Source: CAZRHR01 sp964578885 (GTDB lineage: Bacteria; Bacteroidota; Bacteroidia; CAIKAF01). From it: a stretch of 64,000 bases of DNA. The notes below the pieces were generated by a model. The model worked only from the letters and a program-made list of their open reading frames with translations, did not search any database and was not told the origin of the DNA. The stretch lies in the NCBI GenBank assembly GCA_964578885.1, contig CAZOEO010000008.1, forward strand, positions 1 through 64,000, written 5' to 3'. Positions 51,755 to 60,433 of this stretch are shown one piece after another (positions within the stretch are counted from its first letter, which is position 1; every line of letters starts with the position of its first letter). The position numbers were made by a program, and so were the translations under genes.

Positions 51755-52982
51755 GGGAAAAATATTGATCTATAAGGGTTTTGGTCTGAAGCAAATTTTG
51801 CCAGTGTCGGCGTGTCGCATCAGGCCAGATTTGCCCTTTTTTCCAAAGATAGTCAAACGTCTCGGCCGTCCATGGGCGTGTGTGATGCCATACCCATCCT
51901 TCTAAAAATGCTTTTTGTGGTTTTAATGGGAACAGTTTCAGCCCGTTTTCATCATCTATGCTTGTTGAAAAAACTGCTGCATCCATAGATCTATGGTATT
52001 TGAAAAATGAAATTGGCCGTGCTTTGGCCCAGGCGGTTTGTAATGCATGGGGCAACTGCAGGGCCTTATGACCGAATTGAAAATCGGGCCAACCATGATC
52101 CGGTAAGTCGGTGGCGGCATCCACATGGAGAAGCGCGTAAGTTAAAACATACATTTCAAGTACTTTTAGGTTTCGCCTCCGGTCGCTGCTTCTTAGTTCA
52201 ATGTGCTGAAGGAAAGACGTCAGTTGACCTGCGAGGCAATCTTCCCACATTTTTTCTCCCCACGATTTGGCCCATTGGGGCATGGCCAGGTGGCTTGCAT
52301 ATGTCTTTTTTGAAAGCGCATGAGATGCTTGCATGGCGGTGAGCCATAAGGGGCCGTCTGCTTTTTCCAGGAGTTGGTGTAAAAGAAAAATCCGTTCCGG
52401 AGTCGTTTCGTCACCGATTTGGGTATAATATAAGAGGATGGGAGCCACATGCGGATTGGACATCAACCATTCTATTACATAATTCGGTCTTGCATGCAGG
52501 GCTTTTTCCCAGCCTTTCTGATATATGTAATAGGGCATAGACATGCATTGGCCGGGATCCCAAACTTCCCAGCCCACCATAGGTTGTATTGCAGCGTGAA
52601 ACCAGGTGAATTTTTCTCCGAGTATCCACCGAATGGTCCATGCATATTCGGGAAAAAGGGGAAGCATTTGTAATAGCCACCATCCGGTTTCGGGTGAAAC
52701 GGTTTCAGAGGTCTTTTTGAAGTTTCTGAGCCAAAGTCCCAAAGCAAAACCATGTTTTTCGGGATGCGTCATCCACGCGGCACACAAGGCCTCTTGCTCT
52801 GCTTTTTTCCCGATTATTTGGGTCGGTTGAAAGGGAAGGCAAGGTCGTTTAGATGGAAGGTGAAGCTGCAATGGACCTGGAACTGCGTCCAGTAAATCGG
52901 CCATTTTCTTTCTTTGTTCTTCCGGCCAGGCGCTCCAGCCGAGCCAAAGGGATGGATGGGTATAAAAATCTTTTTCCTTCAT
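51747..52982 (-). CDS. DUF5691 protein
   Basis: A 411-residue soluble, largely helical protein with HEAT/TPR-like pairs (WWLLQMLPLFPEYAWTIRWILGEKF; ILLYYTQIGDETTPERIFLLHQLLEK). It resembles DUF5691, which is regularly found with SWIM, MoxR, DUF5682 and VWA genes. The start at 52982 is used because it forms an ATGA overlap with the upstream stop; an ATG four codons earlier (52994) exists. Probably an adaptor or scaffold of the complex. Confidence 0.75.
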   Translation of the reverse strand: MKEKDFYTHPSLWLGWSAWPEEQRKKMADLLDAVPGPLQLHLPSKRPCLPFQPTQIIGKKAEQEALCAAWMTHPEKHGFALGLWLRNFKKTSETVSPETGWWLLQMLPLFPEYAWTIRWILGEKFTWFHAAIQPMVGWEVWDPGQCMSMPYYIYQKGWEKALHARPNYVIEWLMSNPHVAPILLYYTQIGDETTPERIFLLHQLLEKADGPLWLTAMQASHALSKKTYASHLAMPQWAKSWGEKMWEDCLAGQLTSFLQHIELRSSDRRRNLKVLEMYVLTYALLHVDAATDLPDHGWPDFQFGHKALQLPHALQTAWAKARPISFFKYHRSMDAAVFSTSIDDENGLKLFPLKPQKAFLEGWVWHHTRPWTAETFDYLWKKGQIWPDATRRHWQNLLQTKTLIDQYFSHA

Positions 52983-53794
52983 AAGGCATGCCATTGCTCT
53001 CTATGCCAACCTCCTAACGCCTGAACGGCCTGGCCCGTTTTTTCAAAAGCGACCGTACAAGGCTGTCCTTGTGTATACCAGAGCCATTTTGCCCATGTAG
53101 CGAGAGACATCGGGACGCGGAATGCTTTTCCTTCCTGGTCGATGAACCATCCGGTTTCGTCAGTTCCAGGTTGCAAATCTGTGACAAAGAAAATCATTTG
53201 CCAGTTTCCCATGGCACAGCATGTGGGGGTTTGGAAAAAAGCCTGCGCAGCGTTCCAAGACGGGAAAATGGAAAGATGCTGTTCGGCCTGTAGCCAGGTA
53301 GAATAGGGGATTGACGCCTCCTGAAATTCAACTGATTTTTCGCTTCTTTTCCGACTTTTCCCTTGAGATTTTTTAGCAAAACAGCCCTTTTCCGGGGAGA
53401 AATACCAATTTTGTTTTTTCGAATCAGCAGGAGAAAGGGCACGCTGTGGCGCAAAATACAAGGCTTGGTCATCTGCTTTGGGAGACTTGCCCGGTGGTTT
53501 TCCCCAGGCTTCTAATACTTTTTTACTGCAAGAGGCGCAGAGTTGTTCTTTTTCCCGGAACCAATTGAGCCATTGGGTTAATTGTCCGATACTTTCTTCA
53601 AATTTTTGATTGGACCCTTGTGCCTCTATTGATATATGCTGCATCCATCGCGCGGGGCCTGCGGCTTGGTGGGCAAGGAAATATTGTTGCATATTTTCCC
53701 ATGCCAGAGATTGGCAACTCTCTTTCAGCCAGTTATATCCCAGTTCTCTGCCTAAGTTTACCCAATGCTGCAAATATGCAATACCCTCTTCCAT
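52979..53794 (-). CDS. SWIM-family protein lacking its zinc finger
   Basis: A 271-residue protein. Its N-terminal part (GIAYLQHWVNLGRELGYNWL, AHQAAGPARWMQHI) corresponds to the region that directly follows the SWIM zinc finger in SWIM-family proteins of this kind of cluster (GL..LE.WL..L...GL, DAQAPGLA..V). The CxCx(n)CxH finger itself is absent: all three minus-strand frames of the 159 bases upstream are closed by stops and contain no such motif. Remaining cysteines (CASC, about 85-88; TCC, about 193) do not replace it. So this is a shortened form or a decayed gene that still keeps an intact frame and tight coupling (ATGA) to DUF5691. Confidence 0.6.
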   Translation of the reverse strand: MEEGIAYLQHWVNLGRELGYNWLKESCQSLAWENMQQYFLAHQAAGPARWMQHISIEAQGSNQKFEESIGQLTQWLNWFREKEQLCASCSKKVLEAWGKPPGKSPKADDQALYFAPQRALSPADSKKQNWYFSPEKGCFAKKSQGKSRKRSEKSVEFQEASIPYSTWLQAEQHLSIFPSWNAAQAFFQTPTCCAMGNWQMIFFVTDLQPGTDETGWFIDQEGKAFRVPMSLATWAKWLWYTQGQPCTVAFEKTGQAVQALGGWHREQWHAL

Positions 53795-53953
53795 AAAGTT
53801 CAGCTGGTCTCAGGATGAAATCCGTACATGTCGGGTCGTGTTTGCCACGTTGACGGCTGTAACGGAATCCTCTCTTATTCCACACAAATTGATTTGTTCA
53901 CGTGTAAAGATAAGAAAGGCAAGTCCCATTTTTCAAGTAAAAGGGAGGCAGGT

Positions 53954-54550
53954 TCAGGCCTTTGGTTTAGGAACAAAATAGGCTGGAGCTTTCTCCGGTT
54001 TCCATTTGATATTGCAGCCAATGCTTGGAATTTGCAGGGGCAGAGGCGGTTCATTGGCCACAAGTGCGTCGAGCGCCCGAATGAGATCGTTTCCCGTAAC
54101 CGGAATATCGTTTTTGGGTCGGGAAGCATCGAATTGCCCGCGGTACACGCATTTGTTTTCCGCGTCGAATACTGCTAAATCCGGAGTGCAGGCGGCAAAA
54201 TAAGCCAGCGCCACATCCTGGCTTTCATCATATAAATAGGGAAAAGTGAAAGCATGTTCCCTGGCAAATTCCACCATTTTATCTGGCGCATCTTGTGGGT
54301 ATTTTTCCACATCGTTGGCGCTGATGGCGACAAATCCTATTCCCAGTTGTTGATACTGTCGTGCAATCTTCACCCACTGATCTATCATGTGAATAACGTA
54401 AGGGCAATGGTTGCAGATAAAAGCCACCGCTAAACCTTTTGGACCTTTGAGTTGGTCTGGCGAATACAACAAACCGGTTGCCGGTTCGGGTAAAAGAAAA
54501 TGGGGCGCCTTAAATCCTAAGGGAATCCATTCGGTAGGTGTGGCTGCCAT
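53954..54550 (-). CDS. Redoxin (AhpC/TSA-type) protein
   Basis: A 198-residue thioredoxin-fold protein. The active site is AFICNHCPYVIHMIDQWVKIA with a CxxC (about 46-49), followed by GIGFVAISANDVEKYPQDAPDKM and a cis-proline-type TPDLAVFD loop. This is the common cytosolic thioredoxin-like family annotated as redoxin or peroxiredoxin-like. Role in thiol or peroxide balance is expected. It ends 159 bases before the SWIM-like gene and is separated from fur by 35 bases; operon membership is uncertain. Confidence 0.9.
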   Translation of the reverse strand: MAATPTEWIPLGFKAPHFLLPEPATGLLYSPDQLKGPKGLAVAFICNHCPYVIHMIDQWVKIARQYQQLGIGFVAISANDVEKYPQDAPDKMVEFAREHAFTFPYLYDESQDVALAYFAACTPDLAVFDAENKCVYRGQFDASRPKNDIPVTGNDLIRALDALVANEPPLPLQIPSIGCNIKWKPEKAPAYFVPKPKA

Positions 54551-54585
54551 AAATGATAGAAATGAAGTGGGTAAAATTTAAAAAA

Positions 54586-55056
54586 TCAGGAAATTGGCTT
54601 GTCTTGGCAGGCCGGATCGGTGCAATCTCCGTATAAAATGAGGGAGTGATTCACCACCTGAAAATGTAAAAGTTCGCCGATACCGGTTTGGATATGATGT
54701 AACCTTGGGTCACAAAATTCTGTCACTTTTTTACATTGATTGCAAATCAAATGGTTGTGCTGGCTATATCCGAAGGCTCGTTCGTATTGGGAAAGATTGC
54801 CATGAAACTGATGTTTCCGAACCAGATTACATTCGAGCAGAAGATCCAACGTATTATACACCGTGGCGCGGGATACGCGGTAATTCTTATTTTTCATGGA
54901 CACGAACAGCTCTTCGACATCAAAATGGTCGTTCCGGGCATAAATTTCCTCCAGAATAGCGAATCTTTCGGGGGTTTTTCGGAGTCCCCTGGTTTCCATA
55001 AAAGCAGAAAAAATATCCTTCGCTTTTAGATAATGGTTGGTAATTGGTTCAGCCAT
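54586..55056 (-). CDS. Fur-family transcriptional regulator
   Basis: A 156-residue metal-responsive repressor. N-terminal winged helix: LRKTPERFAILEEIY and VSRATVYNTLDLLLECNLV; C-terminal dimer domain with His-rich HNHLICNQCKKVTEF and CTDPAC, giving two CxxC pairs that build the structural zinc site of PerR/Fur/Zur proteins. Which metal or peroxide it senses is not clear from sequence. It could be the regulator of the palindrome at 30659-30675 in front of the TonB receptor (inference). Overlaps relA by 8 bases and so is probably transcribed with it. Confidence 0.93.
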   Translation of the reverse strand: MAEPITNHYLKAKDIFSAFMETRGLRKTPERFAILEEIYARNDHFDVEELFVSMKNKNYRVSRATVYNTLDLLLECNLVRKHQFHGNLSQYERAFGYSQHNHLICNQCKKVTEFCDPRLHHIQTGIGELLHFQVVNHSLILYGDCTDPACQDKPIS

Positions 55057-57307
55057 GATATTTTTCAGCGTTCATCCGTTCAACCTGAATTACTCCGGCC
55101 ACTTGTTTTAGTTTGTCCATGAGTTCACTCAAGTGTCTCGTATCTTGAACGTAAAGCATGATTTTGCCCTCAAATATACCATCATTCCCGTCAAAACTCA
55201 AAGAACGCATGTTTACTTTCATTTGATTGGAGATGGTTCGGGTAATTTTATTCACGATGCCCACATCATCGAAACCGGTTACGCGCAGTCCCACCAAAAA
55301 GGCCAGGTCTTCGGTTTTGGTCCAACGGGCTTTGATGACCCGAAAGGCGTAATTGGAAAGCAGAGAAACTGCATTGGGACAATTAGTCTTGTGAATTTTA
55401 ATGCCCTCGCTCACCGTAACAAAACCAAATACTTCATCGCCCGGAATGGGATTGCAACAATGTGCTAGTTCGTACGCAATGCGGTCTTCATTTTCCCCAA
55501 TCAGCAATTGATTTTCTTCTCGTTTAAATTGCTTGATGAGTTTATCTGCGTGGCTACCTTCTTCCGCTTGTTTTAACAGATTTTTCTTACCTAGTTTTTG
55601 GGTGAGATAGCTATACCAACTTTTCTTGCCTTCTTCCTTATAAAAGTCTCTGATTTGTTGGGAAGTAATTTGTCCTTTTCCCACTTTAAAATAAAAGTCG
55701 GTGAGGTCCGGACTATGGAAAAAGGAAATGAGTTTATCTACATCTTCCAGGTCGAAATTGATTTTAAGCCGTTTAATTTTTCTTTCAAAAATGGCTTTGC
55801 CCTCTTCTGCAACTTGTCTTTTCTCTTCTTTTAAAGCGGTTTTGATGCGGCTTCTTGCTTTTCCTGAAACCACGAAATTCAACCACTCTTCTTTCGGGGT
55901 TTGCTTTTGTGCGGTGAGGATTTCAATTTGATCTCCGTTTTTCAAAACATAAGAAAGGGGCACCAATTTGTTGTTTACTTTTCCTCCGAGGCATTTGTCG
56001 CCCAATTCCGAGTGAATATCGTAGGCAAAATCCAGGATGCCGGAGCCAGCGGGCAGCGATCTTAGCTCACCTTTGGGTGTAAATACATAAATTTCGTCGG
56101 AATATAGGTTGAGTTTAAAATCGTCGATGAGTTCGATGGCCGCGCCTTCTTTATGGCTATCCAGCATTTCTCTGACTTTTCCGAGCCATTCATCTACGGC
56201 TGTTTCCGCAGATTTCTCTTTGTATTTCCAGTGAGCGGCGTAGCCTTTCTCTGCAATTTCGTCCATCCGTTCGCTTCGGATTTGCACTTCGACCCATTTA
56301 CCCGTAGGGCTCATGACCGTTACGTGCAACGATTCATATCCATTCGCCCGGGGAAAACTAATCCAGTCGCGCAGCCGATCTGGTTTGGGTTGATAAATGT
56401 CGGTGACGAGTGAGTATGTTTTCCAGATTTCGGCCTTTTCCTGGGCCGGTGGAACTTTTAAAATAATACGGATGGCAAAAATGTCATAGATTTCCTCAAA
56501 AGGCACACCTTTTACCTTGGTTTTATTCCAAATGGAAAAAAGGGATTTGGTTCTGCCTTTGATTTCGTATTGAATATCATGTTCATCTAAGGCTTTCCGA
56601 ATGGGAAGCACGAATCTTGAAATAAAACGATCTCTTACGGCTTTCGTTTTTTCCAGTTTAGATTCTATCTCCTGGTACGTTTCCGGTTCGGTGTATTTTA
56701 ACGCCAGGTCTTCCAGTTCCGTTTTGATGTTGTATAGTCCAAGTCGGTGTGCCAATGGGGCGTAAAGGAAGAGGGTTTCGGATGCAATTTTCAATTGTTT
56801 ATCGCGCCGCATATGGGTTAGGGTGCGCATGTTGTGCAGGCGATCAGCAATTTTTATGAGGATAACGCGGATGTCCTCAGCGAGGGTCAGCACAATTTTT
56901 CGGAAATTTTCCGCCTGCAAGCTCACCGACTGGTCGAACACCCCTTCAATTTTGGTGAGTCCGTCAATGATTTTGGCCACCTTTTTCCCGAAAAGGCGAT
57001 CCATATCTTCGAGGGTTAAATCGGTGTCTTCCACGGTATCATGCAACAGCGCGCAAATGATAGATGTGGCGCCGAGTCCCATTTCTTCCGCCGCAATTTG
57101 TGCTACTGCGATGGGATGATAGATATAAGGTTCTCCGCTTTTCCTGCGCATTTCTTTATGTGCCTCCACCGCCAGGTCGAAGGCTTTGCGAATCCGTTTT
57201 TTGTCGGCCGGCTGCACCCGATTGTTTCCGGCGGCCTTCATGAGCTTTCGATATTGGCGAAGAATTTCCGCGCGTTCTTCTGCCAGCTGTTCCGTTGTAA
57301 ATTCCAT
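55049..57307 (-). CDS. RelA/SpoT-family (p)ppGpp synthetase/hydrolase
   Basis: A 752-residue bifunctional alarmone enzyme. Domains in order: HD hydrolase (YHPIAVAQIAAEEMGL ... LLHDTVEDT, about 60-95, and IKIADRLHNMRTL), synthetase (RTKSLFSIWNKTKVKG, YDIFAIRII, RANGYESLHVTV, about 250-360), TGS (YVFTPKGELRSLPAGSGILDFAY), helical and zinc-like CCNPIPGDEVFGF, and a C-terminal ACT domain (GLRVTGFDDVGIVNKITRTIS). Both catalytic sites appear intact, so it can make and degrade (p)ppGpp under starvation. The ACT end overlaps the fur gene. Confidence 0.96.
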   Translation of the reverse strand: MEFTTEQLAEERAEILRQYRKLMKAAGNNRVQPADKKRIRKAFDLAVEAHKEMRRKSGEPYIYHPIAVAQIAAEEMGLGATSIICALLHDTVEDTDLTLEDMDRLFGKKVAKIIDGLTKIEGVFDQSVSLQAENFRKIVLTLAEDIRVILIKIADRLHNMRTLTHMRRDKQLKIASETLFLYAPLAHRLGLYNIKTELEDLALKYTEPETYQEIESKLEKTKAVRDRFISRFVLPIRKALDEHDIQYEIKGRTKSLFSIWNKTKVKGVPFEEIYDIFAIRIILKVPPAQEKAEIWKTYSLVTDIYQPKPDRLRDWISFPRANGYESLHVTVMSPTGKWVEVQIRSERMDEIAEKGYAAHWKYKEKSAETAVDEWLGKVREMLDSHKEGAAIELIDDFKLNLYSDEIYVFTPKGELRSLPAGSGILDFAYDIHSELGDKCLGGKVNNKLVPLSYVLKNGDQIEILTAQKQTPKEEWLNFVVSGKARSRIKTALKEEKRQVAEEGKAIFERKIKRLKINFDLEDVDKLISFFHSPDLTDFYFKVGKGQITSQQIRDFYKEEGKKSWYSYLTQKLGKKNLLKQAEEGSHADKLIKQFKREENQLLIGENEDRIAYELAHCCNPIPGDEVFGFVTVSEGIKIHKTNCPNAVSLLSNYAFRVIKARWTKTEDLAFLVGLRVTGFDDVGIVNKITRTISNQMKVNMRSLSFDGNDGIFEGKIMLYVQDTRHLSELMDKLKQVAGVIQVERMNAEKYHG

Positions 57308-57504
57308 ACGTAAATTCTCCCTAAAGTTACATGGAATCGGACTTGTAAAGCAGGATTACAAAAAAAAAGAGGCCTCATAAAAGTCCTCCCTTTGCTACAA
57401 GTTTCTTTGTCTCTATAACGTTTATCTGGATTAAAACCAGAAAAGAGGACGAAGATTGGTAGACTTGTTTTCTTAAAATTGAATGAATTCCTTAAAAATA
57501 TAGG

Positions 57505-58212
57505 TTATAACATGGCTCTTACTTTTTGAAAAAGGGGCATTTTTTCACTAAGCATTCCTACAAAATGTCCAATTTCAGAAGGTTCAGGTGCCTGATTTTT
57601 GGACACCAGCTCTAGTCGAATGGCTTCTTGTCTGATTTCAGCCAGCCCCATATAACCGAGCGTACTTTTCATGCGATGCAAAATCATTCTGATTTTTTCT
57701 TTATCCACTTCGGTACTTAGTTTCTTTAAATCAGTCAAATCTATTTCTGTTTGATGGACAAACAGATCCAGCATTTTCCTGGCAAACTTTGTGTCGCCAT
57801 TACACACTTCCAGTAATTTTTGGTAATGATATTGTTCTTCTACCATGTTTTCAAAGTCGAAATAGGTCTGAATGGTGTGGATCAATTTCTGGGCTTGAAC
57901 GGGCTTTGTTAAAGCTTTTTGAAATCCATAATCCCGATAGGGAAAGTGCTCATGGCCGGTTAAAGCAATGACAGGCAGTTGATCGCCGTATTTTGCCCTG
58001 AGTTGGCGAATGGTTTCTATGCCATCCATCACCGGCATTTCGATGTCTAAAACAATTAGATCGGGTAAACCGGCTTCACAAGCCTGAAGGACTTCTAAAC
58101 CATTTTGCGCCAGCGATACGTCAATGGGCAAATGCTGAAGTTGATTTAATAAAATAGTTTGTCCTACCGGATCATCTTCTGCGAGGAAAAGCCTGGGTTT
58201 TCTGGTATACAT
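57505..58212 (-). CDS. REC-HPt two-domain response regulator
   Basis: A 235-residue phosphorelay protein. Residues 1-120 are a receiver with the acidic pair EDD (12-14), phospho-acceptor Asp56 in IVLDIEMPVMDG, the Thr/Lys switch (ALTG, LTKP). Residues about 125-235 are an HPt domain with the phosphohistidine motif HRMKS (His179). No DNA-binding or kinase part, so it passes phosphate between other proteins. It begins 3 bases after the NtrC-like gene stop and probably works with it. A sensor kinase is not in the window. Confidence 0.9.
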   Translation of the reverse strand: MYTRKPRLFLAEDDPVGQTILLNQLQHLPIDVSLAQNGLEVLQACEAGLPDLIVLDIEMPVMDGIETIRQLRAKYGDQLPVIALTGHEHFPYRDYGFQKALTKPVQAQKLIHTIQTYFDFENMVEEQYHYQKLLEVCNGDTKFARKMLDLFVHQTEIDLTDLKKLSTEVDKEKIRMILHRMKSTLGYMGLAEIRQEAIRLELVSKNQAPEPSEIGHFVGMLSEKMPLFQKVRAML

Positions 58213-58215
58213 GCA

Positions 58216-59577
58216 TTAGCCCTTTTTACGGTTTCTCTGCGATTTAAGCATGTTGTAAATGGTACTTTTACTAATGCCGAGCTTATCGGCCACCAACAAT
58301 ACTTTTTGATTGTATTTATCTAAAAAGTGATGAATGATGATCCGGTTGTATTCTTCCAGTGTTTTTTCTTCTGCCAAAAAGCCACTATTATTCTTTTCAA
58401 CTTTATGGATAATAATATCTCGATCTGTAATAATAGGCCCATTAGAAACAACAGCCGCCAGTTCAATCATGGCTTTAAGTTCTCTAACGTTTCCGGGGAA
58501 AGTGTAACGTTTTAATTTTAATTCTGCTTCAGGACTTAAGGTTTTAGATGGTAAACCATTTTCTGTTAAATAATTATGTAAAAAGTATCTGGCCAATTCC
58601 ATCAAATCGATACCCCTTTCTCGCAATGGGGGTAAGTAAATGGACAATCCGAGCAAGCGATAATATAAATCTTCTCTTAAGCTTCCTTTGGCGACTTCCT
58701 CGCCCAAATCCACCAGGCTACTAATAATGACCCTCACATCAATGGGAATAGGTGAATGCCCTCCTTTTCTGGATAAAGAACGCTCCTGAAGGACACGAAG
58801 TAATTTACTTTGAAGATTGTAACTTAAATGCGTTAAATCATTAATGTAAAGTGTGCCTCCATTGGCCTCCTCGATTTTTCCCCGTATGCCTGCTGGTTCA
58901 TCAGCATAAGTGCCTTTTTCGATTCCAAACAACTCTTTTTCCGCAATGTCTTCCGGAATAGACGTTAGGTTCATGGTAACAAAAGGCTTGTCTGCGCGGT
59001 CTGAACGATAATGGATGGAACGGGCCACTAATTCTTTTCCTGTTCCCGTTTCACCGGAAACAATGACGTTGATTCTGGAATGAGCTGCTTTATCTACCAA
59101 AGCCCTTACCTGCGACATTGATTGGCTGTCGCCCACCATATCTCTGATGGGGTGAAGGGACTGAGAAAGTTTCTTTTTTAATTCCTCGTTCTCAATCTCT
59201 AAGGCTCGGCTTGCGGCAATGTTATTAAATACTTTCCAGAGCCGGTCGCGGGTATCGTCGTCCTTGGCAATATAATCGTATGCACCATTTTTTAACAATT
59301 GTACGGCCGTACCAATGTCTTCTTGTCCAGAGATAATGATGATCTTGAGGTCGGATTGATACTTTAGAATTTCCTTGACCGCCTCCTCGCCATTCATGTC
59401 CGGCAATCGATAATCCAAAGTGATTACATCAGGTTTTAGACCAAGTTGTCTGATACAGTCGGTCGCATTATCGAAACGATGTACTTCATGATTTGGATTC
59501 AGCCGAATATGATATTCTAGAAACTCACCATACCATGGATCGTCTTCTACAATGAAAATTTTTAGGCCACTTTGCAT
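58216..59577 (-). CDS. NtrC-like regulator with altered sigma-54 interaction loop
   Basis: A 453-residue protein: receiver domain (Asp55 in VITLDYRLPDMNG), AAA+ domain (Walker A GETGTGKE about 175-182), and a Fis-type C-terminal helix-turn-helix (VADKLGISKSTIYNML). Two elements are abnormal. The GAFTGA loop that contacts sigma-54 reads GTYADE (222-227), and the Walker B GTLFLDE is GTLYIND (241-247), changing the catalytic DE pair to ND. The sensor and arginine regions look normal (GSLREDLYYRL, PPLRER). It probably binds DNA and oligomerises but does not open sigma-54 promoters. Followed by the REC-HPt gene. Confidence 0.92.
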   Translation of the reverse strand: MQSGLKIFIVEDDPWYGEFLEYHIRLNPNHEVHRFDNATDCIRQLGLKPDVITLDYRLPDMNGEEAVKEILKYQSDLKIIIISGQEDIGTAVQLLKNGAYDYIAKDDDTRDRLWKVFNNIAASRALEIENEELKKKLSQSLHPIRDMVGDSQSMSQVRALVDKAAHSRINVIVSGETGTGKELVARSIHYRSDRADKPFVTMNLTSIPEDIAEKELFGIEKGTYADEPAGIRGKIEEANGGTLYINDLTHLSYNLQSKLLRVLQERSLSRKGGHSPIPIDVRVIISSLVDLGEEVAKGSLREDLYYRLLGLSIYLPPLRERGIDLMELARYFLHNYLTENGLPSKTLSPEAELKLKRYTFPGNVRELKAMIELAAVVSNGPIITDRDIIIHKVEKNNSGFLAEEKTLEEYNRIIIHHFLDKYNQKVLLVADKLGISKSTIYNMLKSQRNRKKG

Positions 59578-59818
59578 GTGTAGGGTTCTAATTTTACATT
59601 AATTATAATGTGGCAAGGCCGCGAATTTAATTCAAAAATATAAGTTTACACGCTCATTGTTTAGCTTATTTAATACATATTGAATTTTTTAACGATTTTC
59701 ATTATGATTAAACAGAAATCTGGTTTTTAAAAATGATTAAAAGTTTGGGTGAATTCGACCACATTCCGAGGTGCTTTTTTTACCGCCAAAATCTGTCGAA
59801 TTCTTAAAAAAAACCATG

Positions 59819-59826
59819 TATGTTTG
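59819..59826 (+). promoter_or_regulatory. -7 promoter element for miaE
   Basis: TATGTTTG, 4 bases before the ATG at 59831. This would give a leader-poor transcript; no TTG at the right distance. Confidence 0.35.
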
Positions 59827-59830
59827 CCGC

Positions 59831-60412
59831 ATGTTTAGGCTTCAGCTCCCTACAGATCCCCGATGGGCGGATATCGCCAGCATGCTGGAGGAAGATATCC
59901 TGACGGACCACGCCTGGTGCGAACAGAAAGCAGCCAGTACAGCCATTTCCATGATGGTTCAATATTCTGATTATCCCCAAATTGTGGAGGCCATGTCGGC
60001 TCTGGCAGCAGAAGAAATTTCTCATTTTCAGCGTGTTTTTTCCATGATTCAATCTCGTGGATACGTTCTGGGGCCGGAAAGAAAAGATGCCTATGTGGGC
60101 GCTTTGCTCGGATTCACCATCAAAGGCGGAGACAAACGCTGGCGAATGGTTGATCACTTACTTATGGCCGCCCTCATCGAAGCTCGGTCTTGCGAACGAT
60201 TTCGCCTTTTATCCGAACAACATCCCGACGCTGAACTAGCGGCGTTTTATCGGGAATTGATGGAAAGCGAAGCGGCGCATTACACCACTTTTATCAGCCT
60301 CGCCAGAGAAGTGGCACCCCGGGACTATGTGGATCAGCGATGGTCTGAATGGCTCGCTTATGAAGCCCAACTCTTATCTCAATTTTCTACCGGAACAGGT
60401 ATTCATCAGTAA
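59831..60412 (+). CDS. miaE: tRNA-(ms2io6A)-hydroxylase
   Basis: A 193-residue four-helix di-iron enzyme that hydroxylates the ms2i6A37 base of tRNA. Seen: RLQLPTDPRWADIASMLEEDILTDHAWCEQKAASTAIS with the first iron ligands (EED, H), EISHFQRVF, then EARSCERFRLL and ESEAAHYTTFISLA in the second half. The ATG at 59831 gives the normal family start LQLPTDPRW; longer frames add non-homologous codons upstream. Present in few Bacteroidota lineages as far as I know, but the family match is clear. Confidence 0.92.
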   Translation: MFRLQLPTDPRWADIASMLEEDILTDHAWCEQKAASTAISMMVQYSDYPQIVEAMSALAAEEISHFQRVFSMIQSRGYVLGPERKDAYVGALLGFTIKGGDKRWRMVDHLLMAALIEARSCERFRLLSEQHPDAELAAFYRELMESEAAHYTTFISLAREVAPRDYVDQRWSEWLAYEAQLLSQFSTGTGIHQ

Positions 60413-60433
60413 ATTCACTTTAAGTCTATTAAA

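Noticed and set aside
53828..54178. Plus-strand frame with several cysteines near the SWIM-like gene, a possible zinc-finger piece
   Set aside because: It lies on the wrong strand and lacks CxCx(n)CxH; it is largely antisense to the redoxin gene.
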